Positions 25,361 through 32,840 of a DNA stretch of 64,000 bases are shown piece by piece; positions within the stretch are counted from its first letter, which is position 1, and the number at the start of each line of letters is the position of its first letter. The notes below the pieces were generated by a model. It was not told where the DNA came from, ran no database searches, and saw only the letters and a program-made list of their open reading frames with translations. Where the stretch lies: NCBI GenBank assembly GCA_964412455.1, contig CAYPOT010000008.1, positions 17,213-81,212 on the forward strand, given 5' to 3'. A program made the translations under genes and the position numbers. Origin of the DNA: JAAXXJ01 sp964412455. GTDB taxonomy: Bacteria > Nitrospirota > UBA9217.

Positions 25361-26080
25361 ATGGAAGAACGTCTGAACCTGCTGATCCAGCTACAAGAGA
25401 TTGACGGCGCGATCCGCGCCCGCCAGAAAGAGAAAAAAAAGCTTCCCGAGCTGGTCGCCGCTCTCGAGCGAACAAGCGAGGCGAACAAGGCCGAACTCGA
25501 TACTATCCGCGAGACCCTGGAAACGGCCCAGAAGACCAAGCGCGACCGCGATCGCGACCTTGAAGAGGCGGCGCAGAAGGTCGAGAAACTGAAGTCGCGG
25601 ACGCCGGACATCAAGACGAACAAGGAATACACGGCCCTCCTGAAGGAGATCGAGACCGTCGAGCAGGAGAACAAGACGATCGAGGACGATATTCTCAAGC
25701 TGATGGAAAAGATCGACGCCGCGGCAGCCGAGATCGTGAACACAGAAACGCGTTCCGCGCAGGAAGCAGTCGCGATCGAGGCGGACCGGAAACAGTTCGA
25801 AGAGAGCATGGCGAAACTTGAGGGCGAGCTGGCGGCCGATGGCCGCGCGCGGGACGAGATCGCTTCGCGCATCGATGAGGCTCTGCTTGCCAAGTATCAT
25901 AAGCGGTTGGTTCAGCAAGGCGGGCGCGTTGTTGTCGAGGTCAGGGGCGAGTCCTGCTCCGGATGTTTCATGAGCATTCCACCGCAGATATTTGTGAACG
26001 TAAAAAAGAACGCCGCGATCATCACCTGCCCGAACTGCCAGCGTATCTTGTATTTTAAGGAAGCGATAAAGAGCGCCTAG
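25361..26080 (+). CDS. Coiled-coil protein with C-terminal C4 zinc ribbon (COG1579-like)
   Basis: The 239-residue product is an almost uninterrupted antiparallel coiled coil (residues 5-175, Glu/Lys/Ala rich, with the conserved TNKEYTALLKEIETVE turn). A zinc ribbon follows, with CSGCFMSIPPQ and CPNCQRILYF as its two CxxC knuckles. This is the COG1579 / zf-RING_7 family, for which a nucleic-acid-associated role is suspected but not established. The ATG at 25361 follows GGAG by eight bases; an upstream in-frame start at 25316 lies inside the tRNA terminator. The RNase H-like gene is the next gene downstream, a pairing seen in other genomes. Confidence 0.88.
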   Translation: MEERLNLLIQLQEIDGAIRARQKEKKKLPELVAALERTSEANKAELDTIRETLETAQKTKRDRDRDLEEAAQKVEKLKSRTPDIKTNKEYTALLKEIETVEQENKTIEDDILKLMEKIDAAAAEIVNTETRSAQEAVAIEADRKQFEESMAKLEGELAADGRARDEIASRIDEALLAKYHKRLVQQGGRVVVEVRGESCSGCFMSIPPQIFVNVKKNAAIITCPNCQRILYFKEAIKSA

Positions 26081-26200
26081 CTGATAGCTCTTGGCTGATA
26101 GAGATAAAGAGCGGTCAGCGATGAGCCACATGGCACATTCTCTACCATAACCTCGCGCGGCTCTGCTCGCCGCGCAGCCGTATCAGGGAAACCAGGCACC

Positions 26201-26605
26201 ATGGAACTGACCATCTACACCGACGGCGCATCGCGGAACAACCCCGGAGAATCCGGCGCCGGTGTCTATATCCTGCAGGACGGCGAGCCGTTCGAGCAGA
26301 TCGCGCGGTATTTGGGGACGACGACCAATAACGTTGCCGAGTACACCGCCGCCATCATCGGCCTTGAGCACGCGGTGAAGGTGGGCGCCAGGCGCGTAAG
26401 CCTGTTCGCAGACTCCGAGCTCATGGTGAAGCAGATCAACGGCCAGTACAAGGTGAAGAACGAAGGCCTGAAGCCCCTGCACGCAAAGGCAAGGGATCTT
26501 ATTGCCAGGATCGGCAGCGTTGAGGTACAATACATACCCAGGGAAAAGAACAGGGAAGCGGACGCACTGGCGAACAAGGCGATAGACGAAAGAATTGTAA
26601 AATGA
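26201..26605 (+). CDS. Ribonuclease HI family protein
   Basis: The 134-residue product is an RNase H fold with the four carboxylates in place: TDGASRNNPG (Asp near 8), NVAEYTAAI (Glu near 47), FADSELMVKQ (Asp near 70) and NREADALAN (Asp near 121). It lacks the basic handle helix of E. coli RNase HI, so it belongs to the shorter RNase HI-like group that cleaves RNA in RNA-DNA hybrids. It is followed by about 90 bases of AT-rich intergenic sequence with an imperfect inverted repeat and then rnpB. Confidence 0.92.
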   Translation: MELTIYTDGASRNNPGESGAGVYILQDGEPFEQIARYLGTTTNNVAEYTAAIIGLEHAVKVGARRVSLFADSELMVKQINGQYKVKNEGLKPLHAKARDLIARIGSVEVQYIPREKNREADALANKAIDERIVK

Positions 26606-26698
26606 AAATTGCAAAGTGGAAATTGGAAAATGGGTGGAAGAGTACAAATTTAATATTTACAATCTGCTATTTGCATTTTGCAATGGTTCTTTGAATTC

Positions 26699-27072
26699 AG
26701 AGCGGGTGAGGTGATCGCTCCCCGGAAACGGGGGGAGGAAAGTCCGAGCTCCACAGGGCAAGGCGGTCCCGAAATGGGACAGGGGGCGACCCCATGGACA
26801 GTGCCACAGAAAAGAAGACCGCCCGCAAGGGTAAGGGTGAAACGGTGGGGTAAGAGCCCACCAGATTCCCGGGCGACCGGGAGTGCTTGGAAAACCCCGC
26901 CTGGAGCAAGATCACATAGGGAAGCGTCCCCCGCAAGGGGGTAAGGACGGCCCGTCCGAGACTTCCGGGTAGATCGCTCGAGCCGTTGAGCAATCAACGG
27001 CCCAGATAAATGATCACCGCCCCGGGCGACCGGGGAGACAGAACTCGGCTTACGGCCCGCTCTGATTTTTTT
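26699..27072 (+). ncRNA. rnpB: RNase P RNA, bacterial A type
   Basis: The RNA shows conserved rnpB blocks. GAGGAAAGTCCGAGCTCCAC lies near the 5' end (CR-I), then AGGGTAAGGGTGAAACGGTG and GGTAAGAGCCCACCAG, and ATAAATGATCACC and ACAGAACTCGGCTTACGG at the 3' end. AGAGCGGG at 26699-26706 pairs with CCCGCTCT at 27056-27063 to form P1. A T7 tail (27066-27072) follows and can serve as terminator. The mature RNA is about 365 bases. It cleaves 5' leaders from pre-tRNAs. Its 3' end is repeated at 29241-29274, marking it as an integration site. Confidence 0.96.
27038..27071. repeat. Direct repeat (att-like), rnpB copy
   Basis: The last 34 bases of rnpB with its T-run recur at 29241-29274 with 31 of 34 bases identical; the final 19 bases (CGGCCCGCTCTGATTTTTT) are identical. 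The two copies bound an AT-rich insert. Confidence 0.85.
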
Positions 27073-27216
27073 CTTCATGAATGTCTTGATTCAGTGCCAT
27101 GTTGTTTTTGATAACAGCACTACTAAAGGTTATTTTTTGCTATACTTGAAAAGTACTGGCTGTGTATTGGACACTAATACAACAGACTATTGTAATGCGA
27201 GTAAGACCACAAAGCC

Positions 27217-27843
27217 ATGTCCATAAAAAACACAAATGATCAAAAGCTAATACTCGTATGTATTTTTGATCCACTACCTCTCGACAAAATCAAAATTGAT
27301 CAGATCAGACAAGAAGGCTTGTTTGAATTTATAACCGAATTCGAAGGTAATGCAATATTATTAGCGAATCAAGTAAAAAAAGTACAAGCTTCTGTTCAAC
27401 TTACACGATTAGAGTATACTGATATTAACCAAACAGAATTTGAGAAAAGATCGTTAGATCTTTTTGAAAAATTGTTGCAGGTTTTGCCGCCACTACGAAT
27501 AAAAGCGATTGGCATTAATTTGCACTATACACTTGTATTCGATAACGATATCATCGCAGCAGAATTTGTTAGAGATAAATTTTTAAAAAACCAGGATACC
27601 TTACAAAACACGCTAGCAAAACCAATAATAGGAAGCTCTATTCGATTTTTTTATGGGGCGCCCGATGAGCATTTTGATGTAAGAATATATACATTAGAAT
27701 TAAAAGACAAAGATGTGCAGGTTTCACTTCACAAACATAAAGATGTTGATATTGCAATGCAGGATCTTTTAATAAAAACAACACGAGAAATGTTTTACGA
27801 TACATGTGCAGAGAAAATTAAATTAGCAAATAAAATATTCTAA
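27217..27843 (+). CDS. Unknown protein, first gene of the rnpB-borne cassette
   Basis: The 208-residue product is not recognised. It is mixed alpha/beta in appearance, has no signal peptide, no membrane helix, and only two Cys residues. Notable stretches are LPPLRIKAIGINLHYTLVF and the polar C-terminal helix ending KIKLANKIF. The codon usage is AT-rich, unlike the chromosome to its left. The start ATG 27217 has no strong ribosome site. The next gene starts six bases after its stop, so the two form an operon with the PIN-like gene. A partner or antitoxin role for the PIN-like nuclease is possible but only inferred from linkage. Confidence 0.7.
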   Translation: MSIKNTNDQKLILVCIFDPLPLDKIKIDQIRQEGLFEFITEFEGNAILLANQVKKVQASVQLTRLEYTDINQTEFEKRSLDLFEKLLQVLPPLRIKAIGINLHYTLVFDNDIIAAEFVRDKFLKNQDTLQNTLAKPIIGSSIRFFYGAPDEHFDVRIYTLELKDKDVQVSLHKHKDVDIAMQDLLIKTTREMFYDTCAEKIKLANKIF

Positions 27844-27849
27844 AATAGT

Positions 27850-28536
27850 ATGCATGAATCTTTAAAACAGATGAACGCAACCAATATAAAAGCCGAGGAC
27901 GATGCTCTGCTTGCCCGGCATGGAGGCATAGCAGATACATGGTTGCCATTTCTGCCGCGAGAGAACAAAGAGAGGCACCTCTGGGATTATTTCCCGCCGG
28001 TTAAGATTGATCATATGGTTTCTGCGAGTAGCTATGTAGTCGATCCATCGTCAATCTATCTTTATGGGTGCGACATTAAATCGACCAGTTGCATAACAAA
28101 GCCAATTAATGTAAATACCTTTGTATTCGCAAGTGGTTTTCCGGAGAACATACAACTATTGATCCAAGGAAGATCGACAGCCCAACCTGCGGTTTTCTTT
28201 GGCGCTGTTGACCCGTCCTTGCAATTTTTCAAAGCAGAGATAGAAAATATTATTATTGAATATGAGCAGTTACCGGTTTCATATAATCAAGTAATGGTTC
28301 GCGGGGCATTGAGATATTGTGCAAAGCTGTTTGATAGAACTTATGATGTCGCCGATGACTTGATTGATAACGTAAAAAGATTCGTTGTGCTGACTAGTAA
28401 TTTGCGTAAACAAATAGAAGCTTTCGCAACGTTTTCGCACCTTGATCTCACATATGTAGAAAATATATTTGAGAGCATTGAAGAGGAAGCATCCATACAA
28501 GGTATAATGCCTAAATTAGAGGATATGCCGCTGTAA
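27850..28536 (+). CDS. Unknown protein, second gene of the rnpB-borne cassette
   Basis: The 228-residue product is not recognised. The N-terminal third is loop-like with DTWLPFLPRENKERHLWDYF and the C-terminal half is predicted mainly helical, ending with acidic residues (ENIFESIEEEAS, KLEDMPL). An alternative ATG four bases on is out of frame. It starts six bases after the preceding stop and ends 12 bases before the PIN-like gene, so the three are one operon. No signal peptide or membrane segment is visible. AT-rich composition indicates transfer with its neighbours. Confidence 0.7.
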   Translation: MHESLKQMNATNIKAEDDALLARHGGIADTWLPFLPRENKERHLWDYFPPVKIDHMVSASSYVVDPSSIYLYGCDIKSTSCITKPINVNTFVFASGFPENIQLLIQGRSTAQPAVFFGAVDPSLQFFKAEIENIIIEYEQLPVSYNQVMVRGALRYCAKLFDRTYDVADDLIDNVKRFVVLTSNLRKQIEAFATFSHLDLTYVENIFESIEEEASIQGIMPKLEDMPL

Positions 28537-28548
28537 TAATTATAAACG

Positions 28549-29181
28549 ATGGTTTCTTTTTCCGGATATAAATTTGTCATTTATGATGCGAACTGCATAA
28601 TATATTACTGTTTTAGAACCGAGCATGCATCCAGAAAAGGCCCCTTGGTTGTCATAGATTCTCCCCCCTTTACCGACATTACCAGAAATCTCACTCAATA
28701 TTTAATCAAGAAGAACATAAAAATACGGACTATACTTGTAATTTTTTCGGAACTAACGGAAGACGTGCTATCCAGTGCAATTAAAGTACGTATTAGCGAT
28801 GAGCAACTAAGAAAAGACCTTGGGCTCGCGCGTGGGGAGAAGTTTCCAGAAGATATAGAGTATAAACTTAATCGCAATATCAAAAAGAAGATAAAAAATT
28901 TGCGCTATGAAAGCTGGTTTGAACTCGATGATGCTTACGGCCCTAATTTTTCGCAGTTGGCCGCGCTAAGAATATTTTTCAAAGAAAAAGCATTTTTTGC
29001 TGAAAATAAAGGGATGCCCCATTATAACGATATGACATTAATTCTATATTCAAAAGATACTATGCAACCATTGGTTTCTAACGATGGGCATATACATGAT
29101 CTAAAAGATGATCTTCAAAAAGAGGGGTATGCTCATAAAATAATTCCTCTCATGGAATGCAAACAAGAAAATCTAAACTGA
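28549..29181 (+). CDS. PIN-like nuclease domain protein, third gene of the cassette
   Basis: The 210-residue product opens FVIYDANCIIYYCF, which resembles the first strand of PIN domains with its catalytic Asp (residue 12) followed by Asn. A late segment reads H-Y-N-D-M-T-L-I-L-Y-S, then PLVSNDGHIHDL, matching the distal acidic residues (ND and ND) of PIN nucleases. The middle is Lys-rich and helical. PIN proteins are metal-dependent RNases, often toxins of toxin-antitoxin or defence modules. The assignment rests on motif positions and is moderately sure. It closes the three-gene AT-rich operon and precedes the second att-like repeat by 60 bases. Confidence 0.6.
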   Translation: MVSFSGYKFVIYDANCIIYYCFRTEHASRKGPLVVIDSPPFTDITRNLTQYLIKKNIKIRTILVIFSELTEDVLSSAIKVRISDEQLRKDLGLARGEKFPEDIEYKLNRNIKKKIKNLRYESWFELDDAYGPNFSQLAALRIFFKEKAFFAENKGMPHYNDMTLILYSKDTMQPLVSNDGHIHDLKDDLQKEGYAHKIIPLMECKQENLN

Positions 29182-29240
29182 ATAAATATTTTGTAGAACA
29201 AGAAAGTCCAACTCTTTTATCGCGAGAGTAATCGAAGAGC

Positions 29241-29274
29241 ACAAAACTTGGCTTGCGGCCCGCTCTGATTTTTT
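29241..29274. repeat. Direct repeat (att-like), distal copy
   Basis: Second copy of the rnpB 3' end, 31/34 identical to 27038-27071, including the T-run. The sequence to its left does not continue as rnpB, so this is a junction and not a second RNA gene. Confidence 0.85.
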
Positions 29275-29282
29275 ACCATTCC

Positions 29283-29310
29283 AGCCCATGTCGGATGACT
29301 GACATGGGCT
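29283..29310. other. Perfect hairpin beside the distal att-like repeat
   Basis: AGCCCATGTC and GACATGGGCT form a 10-bp perfect stem with an 8-base loop, nine bases after the repeat. No T-run follows. It could be a recombination-site structure or a stabilising hairpin. Confidence 0.5.
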
Positions 29311-29375
29311 ATGCCATTTCCACCTTGATTTTTCTCCCTACCTGTACTATCGTTGCGTAGAAAATCACACTACTT

Positions 29376-32300
29376 ATGCCCCGCATATTCGACAACATAG
29401 ACCAGCAGCTCTTAACAGCCCTCCAGGAGACGCTCAACGTCTCGAACCGCGCCGACTTCTGCGTGGGGTACTTCAACCTGCGCGGGTGGAAGCAGCTTGA
29501 CTCTTACATCGCGCAATGGTCCGGCGGCGACGATAACTGCTGTCGCCTGCTGGTGGGCATGCAAAGGATGCCGCACGATGACCTGCATGAGGCGCTGCGG
29601 CTGACAAAATCGGAAGAGGGCGTCGACAACCAGACCGCACTTCGGCTCAAAAAAAAGCTGGCGGAACAGTTCCGAGAGCAGCTTACCTTCGGCGTACCGA
29701 CAAACGACGACGAAGCAGGCCTTCGCAGACTTATAGCCCAAATCAAAGAAAAAAAGGTGGTTGTTAAGCTCTTTCTCCGTCATCAATTGCACGCCAAGCT
29801 CTATCTTCTCTTCCGTCCTGATCCTGTTAATCCAACCATAGGCTTTCTCGGCAGCAGCAATCTGACCTTTGCCGGACTGGCGCACCAGGGTGAATTAAAC
29901 GTTGATGTGCTTGACCATGACGCATGCAACAAACTGGCAAAATGGTTTGAAGACCGGTGGAACGACCGGTGGTGCATAGACATCTCCGAGGAGCTTGTTC
30001 AGATCATAGAAGAAAGCTGGGCGCGCGAAGAGCTTATCCCTCCATATCATATCTATGTGAAAATGGCGTATCATCTCGCCCAAGAGGCTCGCGCCGGACT
30101 TTCCGAATTCGGCATTCCGAAGGATTTTGGAAAAAAGCTCTTTGAATTTCAGACAGCGGCGGTAAGGATTGCCGCACACCACCTGAACAAACGTGGTGGA
30201 GTGCTCATCGGCGATGTGGTCGGCCTCGGCAAAACGCTTATGGCAACGGCGCTCGCCCGGATTTTTGAAGATGATTATGACCTGGAAACCCTGATCATCT
30301 GTCCGAAGAACCTTGTCAGCATGTGGGCGGATTACCGCGAGCGATATAGAATGCGTTCACGGGTAATATCCATCTCCCAGTTTGCCCGGGAGGCGCCGAA
30401 TCTTCGCCGGTATCGGCTTGTTCTTATCGATGAAAGCCATAACCTCCGTAACCGTGAAGGGAAGCGCTACCGGGCCATTCGTGATTACATAGAAAAGAAT
30501 GAAAGCAAGGTCATCCTTCTTTCCGCCACACCATACAATAAAACCTACCTTGATCTTTCCAATCAGCTGCGATTGTTTATTGCCGATAATAAAGAATTAT
30601 CCGTCCGACCGGAGCGGTTAATCCGGGAATTGGGAGAAACAGAATTTATCCGCCGCCATCAATGTCCTGTGCGGTCTCTTTCGGCTTTTGAAAAAAGCGA
30701 ATATCCGGACGACTGGCGCGAACTCATGCGCCTTTACATGGTCCGAAGAACACGGGGCTTTATCCAGGAAAATTACGCGGAGACCGACCCGGCTACCGGC
30801 CGCAAATATCTCACCTTTGAGGACGGCACGCGGTCCTATTTCCCGGTGCGTAAGCCGGTCACCATGAAATTCAAGATCAACGACAATGATACTGCGGACC
30901 AATATGCCCGCCTGTATGCCGACGATGTCGTTGACGCCATTAATGCCCTCAACCTGCCTCGTTATGGGCTTGGTAATTATGTCGCGCCATCTCCCCATGA
31001 GGCGCCCACTCAGGCCGAGGACATGATCCTTCATGACCTGTCCCGCGCGGGAAAAAGACTGATGGGCTTTTGCCGCACCAATCTATTCAAGCGGCTCGAA
31101 AGCAGCGGTCGGGTGTTCGTCCAGTCCATAGAACGGCACATCCTGAGAAATTACGTTTATTTGCATGCGATCGAGCAGGGGAAGCCGCTCCCCATCGGGA
31201 CACAGGACATGGGCATCCTCGACACGCGGGTTTTTGATGAAGATGCGGATGATGTGTGCGTTACAGGAGACATTTTCGACGATGATGAAAATGACGAACA
31301 GTGCGTGATCGCATCAGCCCATCCGCGTACTCCAGAGGAGTTCAGGAAGCGCGCCGCCGAGATATACGCCGAATACACAACGAAATACAAAAAAAGATTC
31401 AAATGGCTCAAACCCCATCATTTCGTAAAGACACTCTTCAAAGACCTGGAGAGCGATGCTGACTCGCTGTTAAAAGTCCTCAAGACGTGCGGCGATTGGA
31501 ATTCGGATAAAGATGCCAAACTAACGTCACTCCTCGACCTGCTGAGCCGCACACATCCAAAGGAAAAGGTGCTGATATTCACCCAATTCGCCGATACGGT
31601 CCGGTACCTGCAGACTGAGCTTAAAGCGCGCGGGATCACCAGTCTGTCGGGAGTAACCGGCGACACGTCAGACCCGACAGCTGCCACCTGGCGATTCAGT
31701 CCTGTAAGCAACAATAAACGTACTCAGATAAAGCCGGAAGATGAATTACGCGTTCTGGTTGCCACGGATGTATTGAGCGAAGGCCAGAACCTTCAGGACT
31801 GTTCGGTAGTCGTGAATTATGACTTGCCGTGGGCTATCATTCGCCTGATTCAGCGGGCAGGACGTGTAGACCGTATCGGCCAGACTGCGGAATATATCCT
31901 TTGCTACTCCTTCCTGCCCGCGGACGGTGTGGAGCGCATTATCCGGCTGCGCGCGAGGGTGCGCACACGCTTGCAGGAAAACCGCGAAGTGGTCGGGACG
32001 GATGAGGCATTTTTTGAAGATGATCGCACCGATCAAACCGTATACGACCTCTACCACGAAAAAGCGGGAATCCTCGACGGCGAAGCGGACACCGAAGTCG
32101 ATTTGGCGTCCTATGCGTACCAGATATGGAAAAATGCCATCACCAGGGACCCGAAACTGCAAAAGACCATCCCGGCACTTCCTCCAGTCGTCTATTCGAC
32201 AAAAGAGCTCAAGTCCCCCCTCACCCCAACCCTCTCCCGCGAGGGGCGAGGGAGTGCGGTAGTAACCCCTCCCTTGATGGGAGGGGACAAAGGGGAGGGT

Positions 32301-32837
32301 GCGGGTCCCGAAGGTGTGCTTGTTTATCTCAAGACTGCAGACGGCAATGACGCGCTTGCCCGGATCGACAAAGAAGGAAAAAGCGTGACCGAATCCCAGT
32401 TTGAAATCCTCAAGGCAGCCGAATGTTCTCCCAGCACTCCGGCCTTGCCGAGGCAGGAACAACACCATGAGTTGGTTAAAAAGGGTGTGGAGCTGATCGT
32501 CGCGGAGGAAAGAAATGTCGGTGGTCAGCTCGGACGGCCTTCAGGCGCCAGGTTCAGGACCTTCGAACGGCTCAAGCGGTATGCCGAGGAAGTCAAAGGA
32601 ACGCTCTTCGAATCTCAGAAACTCTTAAAGGCTGTTGAAGATATTTACCGTCATCCTTTGCAGCAAACAGCCACGGATACATTAAACCGGCAGCTTCGGA
32701 GCGGGATCTCCGATCAAGCGTTGGCAGAGCTGGTCATTGACCTTCGTGAAGATAACCGCCTCTGCATCATCCACGAGGATGAGCGCACCCATGAGCCGCA
32801 AATCATATGTTCGTTGGGTTTGATGGAGGGGAAATAA
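29376..32837 (+). CDS. PLD-domain / SNF2-like helicase, defence system component
   Basis: The 1153-residue product has an N-terminal phospholipase D-like domain with HQLHAKLYLLF (His139, Lys141) and GSSNLT near residue 158. A superfamily-2 helicase of SNF2 type follows: Walker A GDVVGLGKT near 278-286, DESHNLRN near 351, SATPYNKTY, and the C-terminal VATDVLSEGQNLQD and RAGRVDRIGQ motifs. Such proteins translocate on DNA and the PLD part may be the nuclease. It starts 101 bases after the att-like repeat and overlaps nearly end-to-start with the methylase (3-base gap). Residues about 946-977 are encoded by a dispersed repeat inserted in frame. The layout recalls helicase-methylase-ATPase and DISARM/BREX-related anti-phage systems. 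Confidence 0.85.
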   Translation: MPRIFDNIDQQLLTALQETLNVSNRADFCVGYFNLRGWKQLDSYIAQWSGGDDNCCRLLVGMQRMPHDDLHEALRLTKSEEGVDNQTALRLKKKLAEQFREQLTFGVPTNDDEAGLRRLIAQIKEKKVVVKLFLRHQLHAKLYLLFRPDPVNPTIGFLGSSNLTFAGLAHQGELNVDVLDHDACNKLAKWFEDRWNDRWCIDISEELVQIIEESWAREELIPPYHIYVKMAYHLAQEARAGLSEFGIPKDFGKKLFEFQTAAVRIAAHHLNKRGGVLIGDVVGLGKTLMATALARIFEDDYDLETLIICPKNLVSMWADYRERYRMRSRVISISQFAREAPNLRRYRLVLIDESHNLRNREGKRYRAIRDYIEKNESKVILLSATPYNKTYLDLSNQLRLFIADNKELSVRPERLIRELGETEFIRRHQCPVRSLSAFEKSEYPDDWRELMRLYMVRRTRGFIQENYAETDPATGRKYLTFEDGTRSYFPVRKPVTMKFKINDNDTADQYARLYADDVVDAINALNLPRYGLGNYVAPSPHEAPTQAEDMILHDLSRAGKRLMGFCRTNLFKRLESSGRVFVQSIERHILRNYVYLHAIEQGKPLPIGTQDMGILDTRVFDEDADDVCVTGDIFDDDENDEQCVIASAHPRTPEEFRKRAAEIYAEYTTKYKKRFKWLKPHHFVKTLFKDLESDADSLLKVLKTCGDWNSDKDAKLTSLLDLLSRTHPKEKVLIFTQFADTVRYLQTELKARGITSLSGVTGDTSDPTAATWRFSPVSNNKRTQIKPEDELRVLVATDVLSEGQNLQDCSVVVNYDLPWAIIRLIQRAGRVDRIGQTAEYILCYSFLPADGVERIIRLRARVRTRLQENREVVGTDEAFFEDDRTDQTVYDLYHEKAGILDGEADTEVDLASYAYQIWKNAITRDPKLQKTIPALPPVVYSTKELKSPLTPTLSREGRGSAVVTPPLMGGDKGEGAGPEGVLVYLKTADGNDALARIDKEGKSVTESQFEILKAAECSPSTPALPRQEQHHELVKKGVELIVAEERNVGGQLGRPSGARFRTFERLKRYAEEVKGTLFESQKLLKAVEDIYRHPLQQTATDTLNRQLRSGISDQALAELVIDLREDNRLCIIHEDERTHEPQIICSLGLMEGK
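32214..32305. repeat. Dispersed repeat inserted in frame in the helicase gene
   Basis: This about 92-base stretch has CCCCTCACCCCAACCCTCTC, a GAGGGGCGAGGG block, then ACCCCTCCCTTGATGGGAGG. The same pattern occurs intergenically at 63940-64000. Its translation is low-complexity (PLTPTLSREGRG, then PPLMGGDKGEG), a protein stretch typical of this repeat read as codons. Confidence 0.75.
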
Positions 32838-32840
32838 CCC

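Larger units (their letters stand above)
27072..29274. mobile_element. AT-rich genomic insert at the rnpB 3' end
   Basis: About 2.2 kb between two copies of the rnpB 3' end. The base composition is strikingly AT-rich against the GC-rich chromosome on the left, and it carries three collinear genes (27217-29181). No integrase, transposase or terminal inverted repeats are visible, so it is either a remnant or a passenger cassette mobilised in trans. Confidence 0.7.

Noticed and set aside
29241..29274. Second rnpB gene
   Set aside because: Only the last 34 bases match; none of the conserved RNase P core is present to the left.
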